64,000 bases of DNA, taken from the NCBI GenBank assembly GCA_000727475.1, contig KL647288.1:4025604-4089603 (forward strand). The letters are read 5' to 3'. The stretch's first letter is position 1. The number at the start of each line of letters is the position of its first letter. Positions 1-9,385 of this stretch are shown one piece after another. The translations under genes and the position numbers were made by a program. This DNA is from Sarcocystis neurona (Eukaryota; Apicomplexa; Conoidasida; Eucoccidiorida; Sarcocystidae). The notes beneath the pieces are model-generated. The model made no database searches, was not told where the DNA came from, and saw only the letters and a list, made by a program, of their open reading frames with translations.

Positions 1-3000
1 GCTGCTCGTGCTGCGGCGCGGCGTCGCTGCCGCTGCTGCCGTCATCCGACAGGGCGCTGCTATCTTCCTCCGCATGCAGCAGCTGTTCTTCGTCGTCCGC
101 TGAGGCTCCGTCCTTCAGCCCTGCAACCTGTGCTGCACCTCCCCCGCCTGCGGTCGCGGCTGCTGCTGCAGCCTCTTCGTGAGCAGCAGCACGCTCTGCT
201 GCCTCTACTGCAGCGAGCAGCAGGTGGTCGTCTGCTGCTGCTGCATGCCGTTGCCACAGCAGCAGCTGCCACGCGTCAAGAGCTGTCAGTTCCGCCTGCT
301 GCGATGTTTCTCCTCCTCCTCCTCCTCCTGTTCCTCCTCTCTCCTCTTCTTCCTCCTCCCTCTCAGCAACAGCAGCAGCAGCAGCAAGGCTTCTCTTTCG
401 GACACTCATTTCGCTTCTCTCACCGACTTCTCTGCTATTGGTAAATCCTCGCTCTTGCTGCTCGCGCTGCTCCTGCTGTCGTTCTGCTTCGAACTTCTGC
501 AGCAGCAGTGTCTGGTCTATCTCATTCCTACAACACTCGTAAAAAAGGCGCGCCTCCTGTTGCTGCTCCTGCAAGCGTAACTTCTCGTTCCGTCCTCTCG
601 ATAGATCGTCCACGCCCTCCGCGCGCCCGTGGCTCTCTTCTCCTCCATCTCCGTCCCCCACGTGATGAAAGACCGACTGCCGTCGCGGCTGCCACGGCTG
701 CCGCTGCTGATCCTCATCCTGCGGCTGACGGCGCTCCTGCTGCCGGTAAAGCTGCTGCTGACGGAACAACTGCTCCGCGTAATACTGCTGCTGCTGACGG
801 TACTGCTGCTGCTGCTGTTGTTGCTGCCCCACGTGCTGCTGCGGCTGCTGAAACTGATGGTGCTGCAAATGCTGCTGCTGCTGCTGCACCGAGGACACCG
901 AAGAAAACCAGGTCGGCAGTTGCCCTCTACCAGGCGCGTGGGCGGCGGCAGCAGAGAACAAGCTACCCGACGCAGAAGCAGCAGCAGCAACCGCATGCGC
1001 GTCTTCTTCTCCTTTTCCTGCCCTGGGCACGTTCTCGTGCTGCCACTTCAAAGATTGCTGTCTGATGCTGTGCAGAAGCTTCTGCTGCTCCTGCAGCAGC
1101 GCTTCCTGCTGCTCAATACACGCCTGCCGCTTCAGCAACGCGCGCTGCTGCTGCTTTGTCTTTCTGCAAGAAAGCAGCCCTCGGCCTCCCCCTTGCAGTC
1201 CTGCAGCATCATCGCCATTGCTACGTGGACCAAAAGACGAGTCCTCCCCTGCATTCGCTGCTGCTGCTGCTCCTGCTGCTGCTGCTGCACGAACGAGCGC
1301 TGCACCTCTACATGCTCCTGCCGCAGTCAGACCTGGTGCTGTTCCTCCTGCTGCACCTGCCCCTATGATTGCTCTTGCTTCTGCTGTTTGTCCTGCAGCT
1401 GCGGCTCCTGCTCGGCCTGCTGCTGTTGTTAACAAAGCCGGGTCGGGCGGCACAAAGGACCCAGCGTCTTTTGTGTAAAAGACAGAACCTGCTTCTCCTG
1501 CTGTAGGCGTTGCTTCCCATTCACGTACACCTCCCTGCAGTTCTTGCTGCTGCGTCGTGGGCTGCAGTTGCTGCTGTCGCCAGATCGCCTCCTGTTCCTG
1601 CTGCTGCTCATCCTGCCGCTGTAATTGCTCTGGATGCCTCCAGACTTGCTGCTGCTCCTGCTGGTGCGTGGCCCATTGTCGTCGCTGCTGCACAAACGTC
1701 GACTGCTGTTCCTGCCAGACGTGCTGCTGGTGCCATAAGTGCTGCCGCTGAACCCAGAGTCGCCTTTCCTCGTGCTGCTGGTCCGCTCTGCCCTGCTGCT
1801 GCAGCTGATGCTCCCCGTCGGGCGGCCGATGCACTCCCCGCTGCTGCTGCTCCCATAGCCCCTGGTGTTGCTGCTGAACGCCTTCTGCCTGCCACTGCTG
1901 CAGCCCGACTGGCTGCTGCCGCTGCTGCTCCTCCACCACCGCGCCTTGCTGTTGCCACAGTACGTCACCCTGCTGCTGCACGTCACCCTGTTGCTGCTGT
2001 TGTTCGCCCGTCGCACCAAAGGCGTCTCCTTGGCTGGCATCCGCGTCTCCTCTACGTTGCCGCTTTCTCAGCACCTCTGCAGCAGCCTGCGGTAACTGGT
2101 GCAACGTGCCGGCTGCCGAAAGAGGTGGAGGAGGAGAGTCACCAGCAGCAAATGGCATGGCTGCAGCAGTAGCAGCGAAGGCACGCGCACCGGGACCACC
2201 AGATTGCAGCGCGGCGGCAGGATGCGGCCCGTTAGCCCCAGCAGCTGCCGCAGGAGGCAACGCAGCAGAGGCAGCACCACGCGGGGAGTCAGCCGATGGT
2301 AGGAGAGCTGCTGCATGCTGTTCTTCAAAATGGTCTTCTCGTGCATAGGGTTGTCTGCAGAAAACACCAGGGCGCCATGTTGCGTAGCTGCCGCTGCTGC
2401 TGTCGACGACACTGCTCCTCCTGCTGTCCGATGGTATCCTGCTGTGGCTGCTACTGTGCGGAGCAGCGCCAGCAGGTGGGTGAAGTCGCGCGTACGCCGC
2501 CTCGTCCGCAACTCCAGAGGCCCGTCTGGGTTGTTGTTGCTGCTGCTCTGTGAAATTGCCAGTGAAGCCCAGGTGCAGCTGCTGCCGCTGCAGCAGCGAT
2601 ACTTGGGAAGCCGGGTGCTGCTTCCACCTGCTGCCGAGGACAGCGGTACTTGTCCTGCTGCCGCCACTGCTGTTGCTGCTGCTGAGACCCCTGCGGCTGC
2701 TGCAGCTGCTGCTACTGTCGCAGCTGCTACTACTGCTGTTAACAGCGACGCTATAGGGTCTCTTTCTTCCGAGCGCGTCGCCTGCGGAACCTTCTTGGGG
2801 GCAGTCTTCACCGCCACGCCGATTGCTGCTGCTGCTTGTATGGCTGCTGCTGCTGCTGGTGCGGTCGTTGCCGCACATGTTGCTGCCTCCTCGGCAGCTG
2901 TTGTCGCCGGCAGCCGCGGCCGTGGAGTCGGCGCACAGCGTCGTCATCGGCCGCCTCGAGCCGACCTCTGCGGCAGCAGCAGTCGAAACGCTGCAGCAGC

Positions 3001-6000
3001 CGCTGCTGTCCAAAGTATTTGCGGTCGACCCGCCTGGCTGCTGCTCTGTGCTGTGGTGGCACCGAGCCCCCCCTTCCGTACCAGCAGCAGCAGATGATAG
3101 ATCAGGAAGAAGATCCGGCTGCTCCTCGACCTTTGAGGCAGGGGGAAAGGTTGCAGCACGGCCAACGCAGTAGGGGCTGCGCACCTTACAGAAGGGAGCA
3201 GCAGCAGCCAGGTAGCGCGTGCTCACACACGAAGAGGAGTCGCTCTCGCTGCTGTTCTGTAAGCCTAGACTACACACGTAACTTCTGTTTTCGCTGCTGC
3301 TGCTGCTGTCAGACAGAAAACCCTTGTCATCGCCGCCGGCTCGCCAGCCCGCAACCCTGGCGCTGCAGCCCACAGCAGTCACGCCGCTGTCCACAGCAGT
3401 CACGCGGTTGCCCACAGTAGTCATGCTGCTGTCCACAGCAGTCGCGCTGCTGCCGACAGCAGTCGCGCCGCTGCTGCTGTAGCTCTGTGAGCCTACGGAC
3501 GCACAGGTCCAGCTGGGACGCTCTGCTGCGCCAGCTTCTCTTTCCTCCTCCTTCGCTGTTGAATTCTCGCCTACCGCCACGCTCGCGTGACCGTACAAAA
3601 AGCGTTGCTGCTGCTGCTGTTGCAGCGGCTCCTGTTGCTGTTGCTTCCACTGGGGACAAAGCTCGTGCTGGTGCTGTTGTCCTCCTTGCCACGGTCCCTC
3701 GCCCACCGCTGCAGCCTGATCCACTTCCCTCTCCCGTTTCCACGGTAAATCCTGTTGCTGCAGCTGCACCGCGTACCGCCCCCGCTGCTGCTGCTGCAGC
3801 AATTCACTCCCCAGCTGCTGCTGCCTTTGCTGCGCTCCACGCCCCTCCTCCCCCTCGTGCTGCTGTTGTTGCCACCACGGCGCTTCTGCTTGCTGCTGCT
3901 GCGGATACAGGCGAAAAACAGCCTCGTCCTGCGGGGGCGTCGCCATCCGCGTCGTTTCCTGCTGCTGCTTCTGCTGCCACTGCAAAGCCCCTTCCTCCGG
4001 CTGCTCCTGCTGCTGCAGTCGTGGCAGCATCTCGTCTTTCGGTTGGGAATATGACTCCATCGTCCTCTGGTGCTGCAGCTGCGAATGCCGTTGTTGCAGC
4101 GTGGCCTTCTCTTCTTGCTGTACCTGTTCGCCGCTCCCGTCAGGCTGCTGCTGTTTGCGCAATCCGTCGACACGCTGCGGGTGCTGCGCGTGATCACTCC
4201 CCGTCCCCTTCACCTGCTGCTCATCTTTCAGCTGTTGCTTTCTTCTCTTCCGCGTCCCCTGCTGCTGCTGTTGCGTCTTCCTCTCCCCCTCCCGTGAATT
4301 GTTGCCTCCGCTCCCCACCTGCTGCTGCTGCTCCTCGCCGCTTCTCGCCAGCTGCTGCTGATGCTGCTGCTGCTGTGGCTCCTCCGCGGCGTCTGCCAGT
4401 TGCTTAGAGAGGGCTCGAGATAAAGCCCGCATGCGTGTCTGCTCCGCCATTTCTCTTGCTGCATCAAACCCATATTTGCCAGCAGCAAAGCTTCTTTTAT
4501 ATAATCGACCCCTCACGCTCCAACGTGCTACCCACTTCTCGCATGCGCGTTCATAAATGACTCCAGGAATTCGTGATATCTGCTGCGGTGGTCGCTGCTC
4601 GGTACACTTGCGCTGGCAATCCCCTCCTCGACGCTGCTGCTGTTGTCGCCCCTGCTGCTGCCCCCCTTGCTGCTCCAGCTGCATCTCCTCCTGCTGCTGT
4701 TCTTGCTCCATCAGCTGCTGCTGCTGCGGCTGCTGTTGCTCCACCAGCTGGTGCTGCGGTTGCTGTGGCGGCTGCTGCTGCTCCTCCCCGGCACCGGCCT
4801 CCGACGAAGTCCCCGGCGCAGTCGTAACAGGGGTCGGGGTCCCTCCAGCGGCACCGCACAAGGCAGAAGCACGCGTCACAGCAGACGCAGACGCGGCAGC
4901 ACCAGAGGAAGGAGACTGAGCAGCAACAGCAGCTGGTGCTGCATCGGCAAATCCACAAGGTGCCTCAGCAACACTGAGAGTTCTACAAAGCGCAGCACTT
5001 CTGGAGGCGCGGCGACGGGCAGAAGGAGGTGGAGAAACAGCCGCCCCAGGCGACGACACCGTCACAGCCAAGGAATCTTCGGTGCTTGCTGCTGTTTCCG
5101 CCAGTGCCGCTGCTGTTGCTGCTGCGGTTGCTGTAGCAGCAGCAGCTGGCACTTCGCCCCAGCCTCTGCCCCATGCAGTACTCCGCCGAAACGTAGCACT
5201 CACTCCCGCTGCGGAACGACGCCCTGTCCCAGCATATTCCTCCTCCTCCTGCTGTTGCTGTTGCTGCTGCTCGTGGTGCTGCTTCTGATACAATTGCTGC
5301 TCGTGACGCTCCAGCTGCAGCTGTCGCTGCTGGTGCGCGGAAAAAGAAGAAGACACAGCACGCGCACCAGCCAGGCTATCGGAGTGCAGCGACTGCTGCG
5401 CAGCAATGGAAAAGCGGCCGGGATGCGACACAGAAGCACCAGCAGAAAATCCAGGAGAAGCGGCAGCGTCCCCAGCAGACGCAGGAGGCGCCGTACAAGC
5501 AGCGGCGAACCAAGAAGAGGCAGCAGCAGCAGCAGGAAGGGACTGTTGCTGCATCGGCGTAGTCTCTCCGAGCATAGCGTAGGCGGTCTTGTTTCGACAC
5601 GCGGAAGCGACGGAGGAAGAAGACGGCAGGTACATCTCCGTAGATGGGGTAGAACTCACACTCGCAGCAGGCGCAGAAATCCAGGACGAGCAGGAAGTAG
5701 CTGCTTCTGTTGGTGGCGAGGGGAGGACGGCTGCGGCATCAGACGTCGTCGCAGCAGCAGCTGTGTCGGCGCCGTCTGACGTAAACATGCGACTAGGAGA
5801 CGCAGCAGCGAGGGCCGCTGCAGAGCGCGGGGTGGCTCGCGCCTCTGCTTTTTCTTCAGGCGGCAAGACAGACACCTGCTGTGTCCACGGCAACATGGCG
5901 GGGACGCTGCTGCTGCTGTTGGGAGAGTGAAAGCTGTTCTTGTCGCTACTGCTGCTGCTGCAGCCACTTCGGGGGAACGGGTGCCAGCGGCTGCCTCCAC

Positions 6001-9000
6001 GCTGCCCAGGCGACCCTGCGTCAACTACGAATCCGTCTGTGCTGCTCCACCTCCTGCTGCTTGCGCTTCTGCTTGGGCGTCTGCTGCTGCTCTCCAGCCC
6101 ACCGATGCCACTGGGAAGGCTGCCGCTGAGAAAGCTGCCGCCGCTACTGCTTCTACTGTCGTCCACGCCATGGTTGCTGCCGTTGCTCCTGTATGTGCTG
6201 CTGGGCTCCGAGTAACTGGTGCGTCTCGGGCTGACGCTGATTTCTCCGCAACGATCACTGCTGCTGCTGTCGCGGTAAGAAGCTGCTCCCGGGTCCTGTT
6301 GCTCTCCTCTGCGCTGCTGCAGCTGTAATCCGTCGGCTGACGCCGCCAGCACTCCCGCTGGCTTCTCCGTTCGTTTCCACATTTCTTCTTCCATTTCGTC
6401 CCAGCCACCAGAGGCCCTCCCCGGCACTTCCTGCTGGTGTGCTTCCTGCTGGACGTGTCGCACAATCTGCTGCTGCCTCGACTCCACTCCACTGTGCTGT
6501 CTACGCTGCTGCTGCTGCATCTGGTGCTGCTGCTGCTGCATCTGGTGCTGCTGCTGCTGCATCTGGTGCTGCTGCTGCTGCATCTGGTGCTGCTGTTGCA
6601 TGTGCACCGCCTGTTGCATCTGAGGTTGGTGTTGCAGCAGCTGCGGCAGCTGACCCTGCTGCTGCGGCTGCAGCTGCTGCTGTTGCTGCTGACGCTGCTG
6701 CTGCATGTGCTGATCGGCAGCCCCGCGTCGGCGTCCGCGCTGACGTCTTTTCTCGACTGCGTCGCCAAGTGTGCGCTGCATATGTCTGCTGCTGCCAGCA
6801 GGAGCCTGCGGCTCAAAAGCGAGTCTTTGCTGGTGCGTCCCCTGCTGCTGCGGCGGCCGCTGCTGCTGCTCCCCCGTAAGTTGTTGCGGCGTCTCGTGCT
6901 GTTGCTGCGGCTGTTGCTCCAGGACACGTTGCTGCTGTTGTTGCAGACGTCCGTGCTGCAAGAGTTGCTGCTCCTGCATCGCGGGCGCGACAGTGGGAGA
7001 GGAAAGACCCATGCCTCCCCCCCCGCTTGGTGCATCAGAAACTGCAGCAGCAGCTGCTGCAGCGCAGTTGGCGCCACCGGAAGACGCAGTCGCGGCAGCA
7101 GCTGGGGTAGAGGAAGCACCTGTAGCAGCAGGAACAGGTACACCAGCAGCGGCAGCAGCCGCAGCCTGTTTGCCTTGGCGTTTTCTAGCCCTGCCTCTTC
7201 CCTGATACGGACTCCCGCGCGCACGGCACCCTGTGGTGCTGCTGACGCTGCTACGGTGCTCTGTCCCCTCCCCTCCATCCTGCTGCTCCTGCGGCTCTGC
7301 TGTTGCTCTTCCTCCTCCTCTTCCTCTACCCCTGCCTCTGTCGTGTCCCAGCCCCCGGCGGCCGCCACATGCTTTCTGACTGCTGGGGCGCCCGCCGCCG
7401 CTCTGGCTGGTCGCCCGCAGGTAGTCTGCTGCTGGGAGACGTGCTGCTGCTGGCTCCTGCTGCTTCCCTTCAAGCTGCCGCGGTGCCGTCCCCAGTAGCC
7501 GCGACTCCGCAGGAAAGAACGGCGAGGCAGGGCTCAGTGACTGCTGGTGCACAGTCGGCTGCTGCGGCTGCTTTTCTGCAGCTGGTTGGCAACTGGCCTC
7601 GGCCTCCAGCCCCAGGTCCTGCTGCAGAGGCAGCTGCATGCGTTGTTGCTCCTCGTGCGGTCGATGGGGCTGCTGCACATGCAGGTGCTCCTGCTGCACA
7701 CGCAGGTGCTGCTGCTGCTCCTGCACTTGTAGCAGCTGCAGCTGCATCCCCATGTGCTGCTCCTGCGACTGCTGCCGCTGCTGCAGCGTCCCCCGTTCCT
7801 GGAACAGATTACAGTAATCGCGCTGTCCTACGCGGGTCGGTGCCCAGCTGCCAGCCTCTTCTTCAGTCGTAAGCTGCGCAGCAAACGACGACGAACGGTA
7901 GGCAGGAGGCGGCTGCGTGAAAGGAGCAGCACGTGGTCTTTCGTCTTCCCCTCTTCCACCTCCGGGGGGCTGCTGTTGGTGCCCCTCATCCTCTTCCTCC
8001 TCCTCTTCGCCTGCACCACGGCGCTGCTGCCGAGGCAGCAGCAGACGCTGGTGCTGCTCCCGCAGCGGGTTCGGAAAAGATCTTTCGGCGCTTCCCTCCT
8101 CCTCTTCCTCGTTCGTGGGGGCCTGCTGCGGCAGCTGCTGCTGATACAGCTGGTGGTCTAGGAGGAGCTGTTGCTGCTGCAGCTGCTGTGAGTGCTGGTG
8201 CAGCTGCTGTTGCTGCTGCTGCAAGTGTTGGTGCTGCTGCAAGTGTTGCTGCTGCTGCAAGTGTTGCTGCTGCTGCAGCTGGTGGAACTCCTGCAGCTGC
8301 TGTGTTTTACACAGTTGTAGCCGCGGTTCCTGTTCCAGCTGCAAAGACTGATGCTGCAGCTGCCGCGCGTGGGTCTGTTCTTCGTGGCGTTGCTGCCGCA
8401 ACCCCAGCAGCTGCTGCTCCTGCTGCTGTAAACTTGCCTGTCCCTGAGCAAACGGAAGGTGAGGCTGCGGCCGCTGTCCGCGCTCAGGCGTCTCGTACAG
8501 GCGCTGTTGGTGCTCCTCGTAGTTGTCTCGCAACAGCGGATCCTGGCACTTCTGCTGCTGCACGTCATGTACGTAACCCCCCCGCAACTGCAGATTTTGC
8601 TGCTGCGATCCGTAGCCCTCGATGTGGCCGAAGTATTTCTGCCGCTGCCCGCCGCACGCCGGATATTGCTTCCCTTGCGGATAAAGCTGCTGCTGCTGCG
8701 CCTGCTGCTCCTGGAGGTAAGCGGGCTGCGGGCCCCCTGCGTGCGAGTGTTGCTGCAGGTGCTGCTGCAACTTCGGGTGGTCGCCGGGCTGTTGCTGCTG
8801 CAGCGGCTCCCTTTGGCGCAGGGGCTGCAGCAGCAGTCGGGGCTCCTCCTGCGGTCGCGCGAAGCTGCTGCTCGGCCGGTCTGCTGCAGCAGCGGCGCTA
8901 TCGTCCCCTAATGGCAAGAAGACGCCGTGGGGAGGACGCGCATGCAGCAGCTGTCCCTCCTGCTTCTCCTCTTCCTCTTCAGCAGCAGAAACAGTCACAA

Positions 9001-9385
9001 CGCCCCTGCTGCTTGTTCGTCTGTACTCCCCACCCGCCGAATACAGCGGGGTCGCACCAGGAGCAGCAGGCGCCACAGAAGATCGCTGCCAGCAGCTACT
9101 AGACACTCCAAAGCCAGCCACGACTGCGGATGATGCTGCTCCGGTTGCTCCTGTCCTCTCTGTTGCGGCCTTGTGGGGTTGATTCACTGCTGCTCCGTAC
9201 AGCTGCTCTGCTTGTGGGGGGGCGGAGGGCGGCTCTGCTGTCGCCCTTCCACAGTCGTCGATCTCTGCTGCTTCTCCATGCTGCTGCTGTCGAGGCGGCT
9301 GCCAGCGGAGCGTGTCAGTTGCAGCCGGCTGCTGAGACAGCAGCGGCAGTGGAAACGGGGACGTGGCAAAGTGCGGCTGCTCCAT
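1..9385 (-). CDS. Giant ApiAP2 transcription factor (partial, runs off the left edge)
   Basis: Read on the minus strand in the frame whose codons occupy positions 2-4, 5-7 and so on, there is no stop codon from 9,505 down to 2. The first upstream stop is TGA at 9,508-9,506 and the first ATG is at 9,385, giving at least 3,128 codons; the C-terminus lies outside the window. Most of the chain is Gln-rich (CAG) or Ala/Ser/Thr/Pro-rich, with charged segments. One folded domain stands out at codons about 1,603-1,654 (4,579-4,425): GVIYERACEKWVARW, then a basic turn, RSFAAGKYGF and AAREMAEQTR. This is the AP2 pattern (GV-Y, W-A-W, F, KYGF, A-R-A) of apicomplexan ApiAP2 DNA-binding factors, which act in the nucleus. 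The start is uncertain because a 5' exon could be spliced on. Absence of introns over 9 kb is unusual here. Confidence 0.9.
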   Translation of the reverse strand, partial: MEQPHFATSPFPLPLLSQQPAATDTLRWQPPRQQQHGEAAEIDDCGRATAEPPSAPPQAEQLYGAAVNQPHKAATERTGATGAASSAVVAGFGVSSSCWQRSSVAPAAPGATPLYSAGGEYRRTSSRGVVTVSAAEEEEEKQEGQLLHARPPHGVFLPLGDDSAAAAADRPSSSFARPQEEPRLLLQPLRQREPLQQQQPGDHPKLQQHLQQHSHAGGPQPAYLQEQQAQQQQLYPQGKQYPACGGQRQKYFGHIEGYGSQQQNLQLRGGYVHDVQQQKCQDPLLRDNYEEHQQRLYETPERGQRPQPHLPFAQGQASLQQQEQQLLGLRQQRHEEQTHARQLQHQSLQLEQEPRLQLCKTQQLQEFHQLQQQQHLQQQQHLQQHQHLQQQQQQLHQHSQQLQQQQLLLDHQLYQQQLPQQAPTNEEEEEGSAERSFPNPLREQHQRLLLPRQQRRGAGEEEEEEDEGHQQQPPGGGRGEDERPRAAPFTQPPPAYRSSSFAAQLTTEEEAGSWAPTRVGQRDYCNLFQERGTLQQRQQSQEQHMGMQLQLLQVQEQQQHLRVQQEHLHVQQPHRPHEEQQRMQLPLQQDLGLEAEASCQPAAEKQPQQPTVHQQSLSPASPFFPAESRLLGTAPRQLEGKQQEPAAARLPAADYLRATSQSGGGRPSSQKACGGRRGLGHDRGRGRGRGGGRATAEPQEQQDGGEGTEHRSSVSSTTGCRARGSPYQGRGRARKRQGKQAAAAAAAGVPVPAATGASSTPAAAATASSGGANCAAAAAAAVSDAPSGGGGMGLSSPTVAPAMQEQQLLQHGRLQQQQQRVLEQQPQQQHETPQQLTGEQQQRPPQQQGTHQQRLAFEPQAPAGSSRHMQRTLGDAVEKRRQRGRRRGAADQHMQQQRQQQQQQLQPQQQGQLPQLLQHQPQMQQAVHMQQQHQMQQQQHQMQQQQHQMQQQQHQMQQQQRRQHSGVESRQQQIVRHVQQEAHQQEVPGRASGGWDEMEEEMWKRTEKPAGVLAASADGLQLQQRRGEQQDPGAASYRDSSSSDRCGEISVSPRRTSYSEPSSTYRSNGSNHGVDDSRSSSGGSFLSGSLPSGIGGLESSSRRPSRSASSRRWSSTDGFVVDAGSPGQRGGSRWHPFPRSGCSSSSSDKNSFHSPNSSSSVPAMLPWTQQVSVLPPEEKAEARATPRSAAALAAASPSRMFTSDGADTAAAATTSDAAAVLPSPPTEAATSCSSWISAPAASVSSTPSTEMYLPSSSSVASACRNKTAYAMLGETTPMQQQSLPAAAAASSWFAAACTAPPASAGDAAASPGFSAGASVSHPGRFSIAAQQSLHSDSLAGARAVSSSFSAHQQRQLQLERHEQQLYQKQHHEQQQQQQQEEEEYAGTGRRSAAGVSATFRRSTAWGRGWGEVPAAAATATAAATAAALAETAASTEDSLAVTVSSPGAAVSPPPSARRRASRSAALCRTLSVAEAPCGFADAAPAAVAAQSPSSGAAASASAVTRASALCGAAGGTPTPVTTAPGTSSEAGAGEEQQQPPQQPQHQLVEQQQPQQQQLMEQEQQQEEMQLEQQGGQQQGRQQQQRRGGDCQRKCTEQRPPQQISRIPGVIYERACEKWVARWSVRGRLYKRSFAAGKYGFDAAREMAEQTRMRALSRALSKQLADAAEEPQQQQHQQQLARSGEEQQQQVGSGGNNSREGERKTQQQQQGTRKRRKQQLKDEQQVKGTGSDHAQHPQRVDGLRKQQQPDGSGEQVQQEEKATLQQRHSQLQHQRTMESYSQPKDEMLPRLQQQEQPEEGALQWQQKQQQETTRMATPPQDEAVFRLYPQQQQAEAPWWQQQQHEGEEGRGAQQRQQQLGSELLQQQQRGRYAVQLQQQDLPWKREREVDQAAAVGEGPWQGGQQHQHELCPQWKQQQQEPLQQQQQQRFLYGHASVAVGENSTAKEEEREAGAAERPSWTCASVGSQSYSSSGATAVGSSATAVDSSMTTVGNRVTAVDSGVTAVGCSARVAGWRAGGDDKGFLSDSSSSSENRSYVCSLGLQNSSESDSSSCVSTRYLAAAAPFCKVRSPYCVGRAATFPPASKVEEQPDLLPDLSSAAAGTEGGARCHHSTEQQPGGSTANTLDSSGCCSVSTAAAAEVGSRRPMTTLCADSTAAAAGDNSCRGGSNMCGNDRTSSSSSHTSSSSNRRGGEDCPQEGSAGDALGRKRPYSVAVNSSSSSCDSSSSCSSRRGLSSSNSSGGSRTSTAVLGSRWKQHPASQVSLLQRQQLHLGFTGNFTEQQQQQPRRASGVADEAAYARLHPPAGAAPHSSSHSRIPSDSRRSSVVDSSSGSYATWRPGVFCRQPYAREDHFEEQHAAALLPSADSPRGAASAALPPAAAAGANGPHPAAALQSGGPGARAFAATAAAMPFAAGDSPPPPLSAAGTLHQLPQAAAEVLRKRQRRGDADASQGDAFGATGEQQQQQGDVQQQGDVLWQQQGAVVEEQQRQQPVGLQQWQAEGVQQQHQGLWEQQQRGVHRPPDGEHQLQQQGRADQQHEERRLWVQRQHLWHQQHVWQEQQSTFVQQRRQWATHQQEQQQVWRHPEQLQRQDEQQQEQEAIWRQQQLQPTTQQQELQGGVREWEATPTAGEAGSVFYTKDAGSFVPPDPALLTTAAGRAGAAAAGQTAEARAIIGAGAAGGTAPGLTAAGACRGAALVRAAAAAGAAAAANAGEDSSFGPRSNGDDAAGLQGGGRGLLSCRKTKQQQRALLKRQACIEQQEALLQEQQKLLHSIRQQSLKWQHENVPRAGKGEEDAHAVAAAASASGSLFSAAAAHAPGRGQLPTWFSSVSSVQQQQQHLQHHQFQQPQQHVGQQQQQQQQYRQQQQYYAEQLFRQQQLYRQQERRQPQDEDQQRQPWQPRRQSVFHHVGDGDGGEESHGRAEGVDDLSRGRNEKLRLQEQQQEARLFYECCRNEIDQTLLLQKFEAERQQEQREQQERGFTNSREVGERSEMSVRKRSLAAAAAVAEREEEEEERGGTGGGGGGETSQQAELTALDAWQLLLWQRHAAAADDHLLLAAVEAAERAAAHEEAAAAAATAGGGGAAQVAGLKDGASADDEEQLLHAEEDSSALSDDGSSGSDAAPQHEQ
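3366..3470. repeat. 21-bp tandem repeat, five diverged copies
   Basis: CACAGCAGTCACG-like units start at about 3,371, 3,392, 3,413, 3,434 and 3,455. On the minus strand they encode seven-residue units such as ATAVDSS and MTTVGNR within the ApiAP2 protein. This repeat is not a simple Gln tract and keeps the reading frame. Confidence 0.85.
4425..4579 (-). other. AP2 DNA-binding domain of the giant ApiAP2 protein
   Basis: About 52 codons of non-repetitive sequence sit between Gln-rich flanks. The order of features matches an ApiAP2 domain: Ile-Pro-Gly-Val-Ile-Tyr, two tryptophans four residues apart (strand 2), a Gly-Arg-Leu-Tyr-Lys-Arg turn with an Arg-Ser-Phe strand, then Lys-Tyr-Gly-Phe leading into an amphipathic helix with Ala-Ala-Arg-Glu-Met-Ala. 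In the family the three strands contact DNA and the helix packs behind them. I found no second AP2 domain while translating the rest of the frame. Confidence 0.9.
6506..6600. repeat. 21-bp tandem repeat inside the ApiAP2 frame
   Basis: The unit holding CATCTGGTG followed by a CTG run recurs at exactly 21-bp spacing (6,518, 6,539, 6,560 and 6,581). On the coding minus strand it encodes four copies of a seven-residue Met/His/Gln unit (MQQQQHQ). Confidence 0.9.

Noticed and set aside
629..1432. Leu/Cys-rich plus-strand ORF of 267 codons
   Set aside because: It is the antisense image of Gln codons (CTG = reverse of CAG) in the ApiAP2 frame; composition is pure repeat and the minus frame reads as a coherent protein.
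3487..4407. Ala/Pro-rich plus-strand ORF of 306 codons
   Set aside because: Antisense of the ApiAP2 frame, ending next to the AP2 domain; Ala comes from GCT repeats.
6506..6600. CRISPR-like array
   Set aside because: Unit is 21 bp with no unique spacers, inside a coding frame of a eukaryote; an ordinary coding tandem repeat.
6025..7473. Minus-strand ORF of 482 codons in a different frame
   Set aside because: Shifted frame of the giant ApiAP2 ORF; it switches from Gln to Leu to Ser runs as the repeat phase changes, as expected of a shadow.
7933..9102. Ala-rich plus-strand ORF of 389 codons
   Set aside because: Antisense shadow of the N-terminal part of the ApiAP2 frame.
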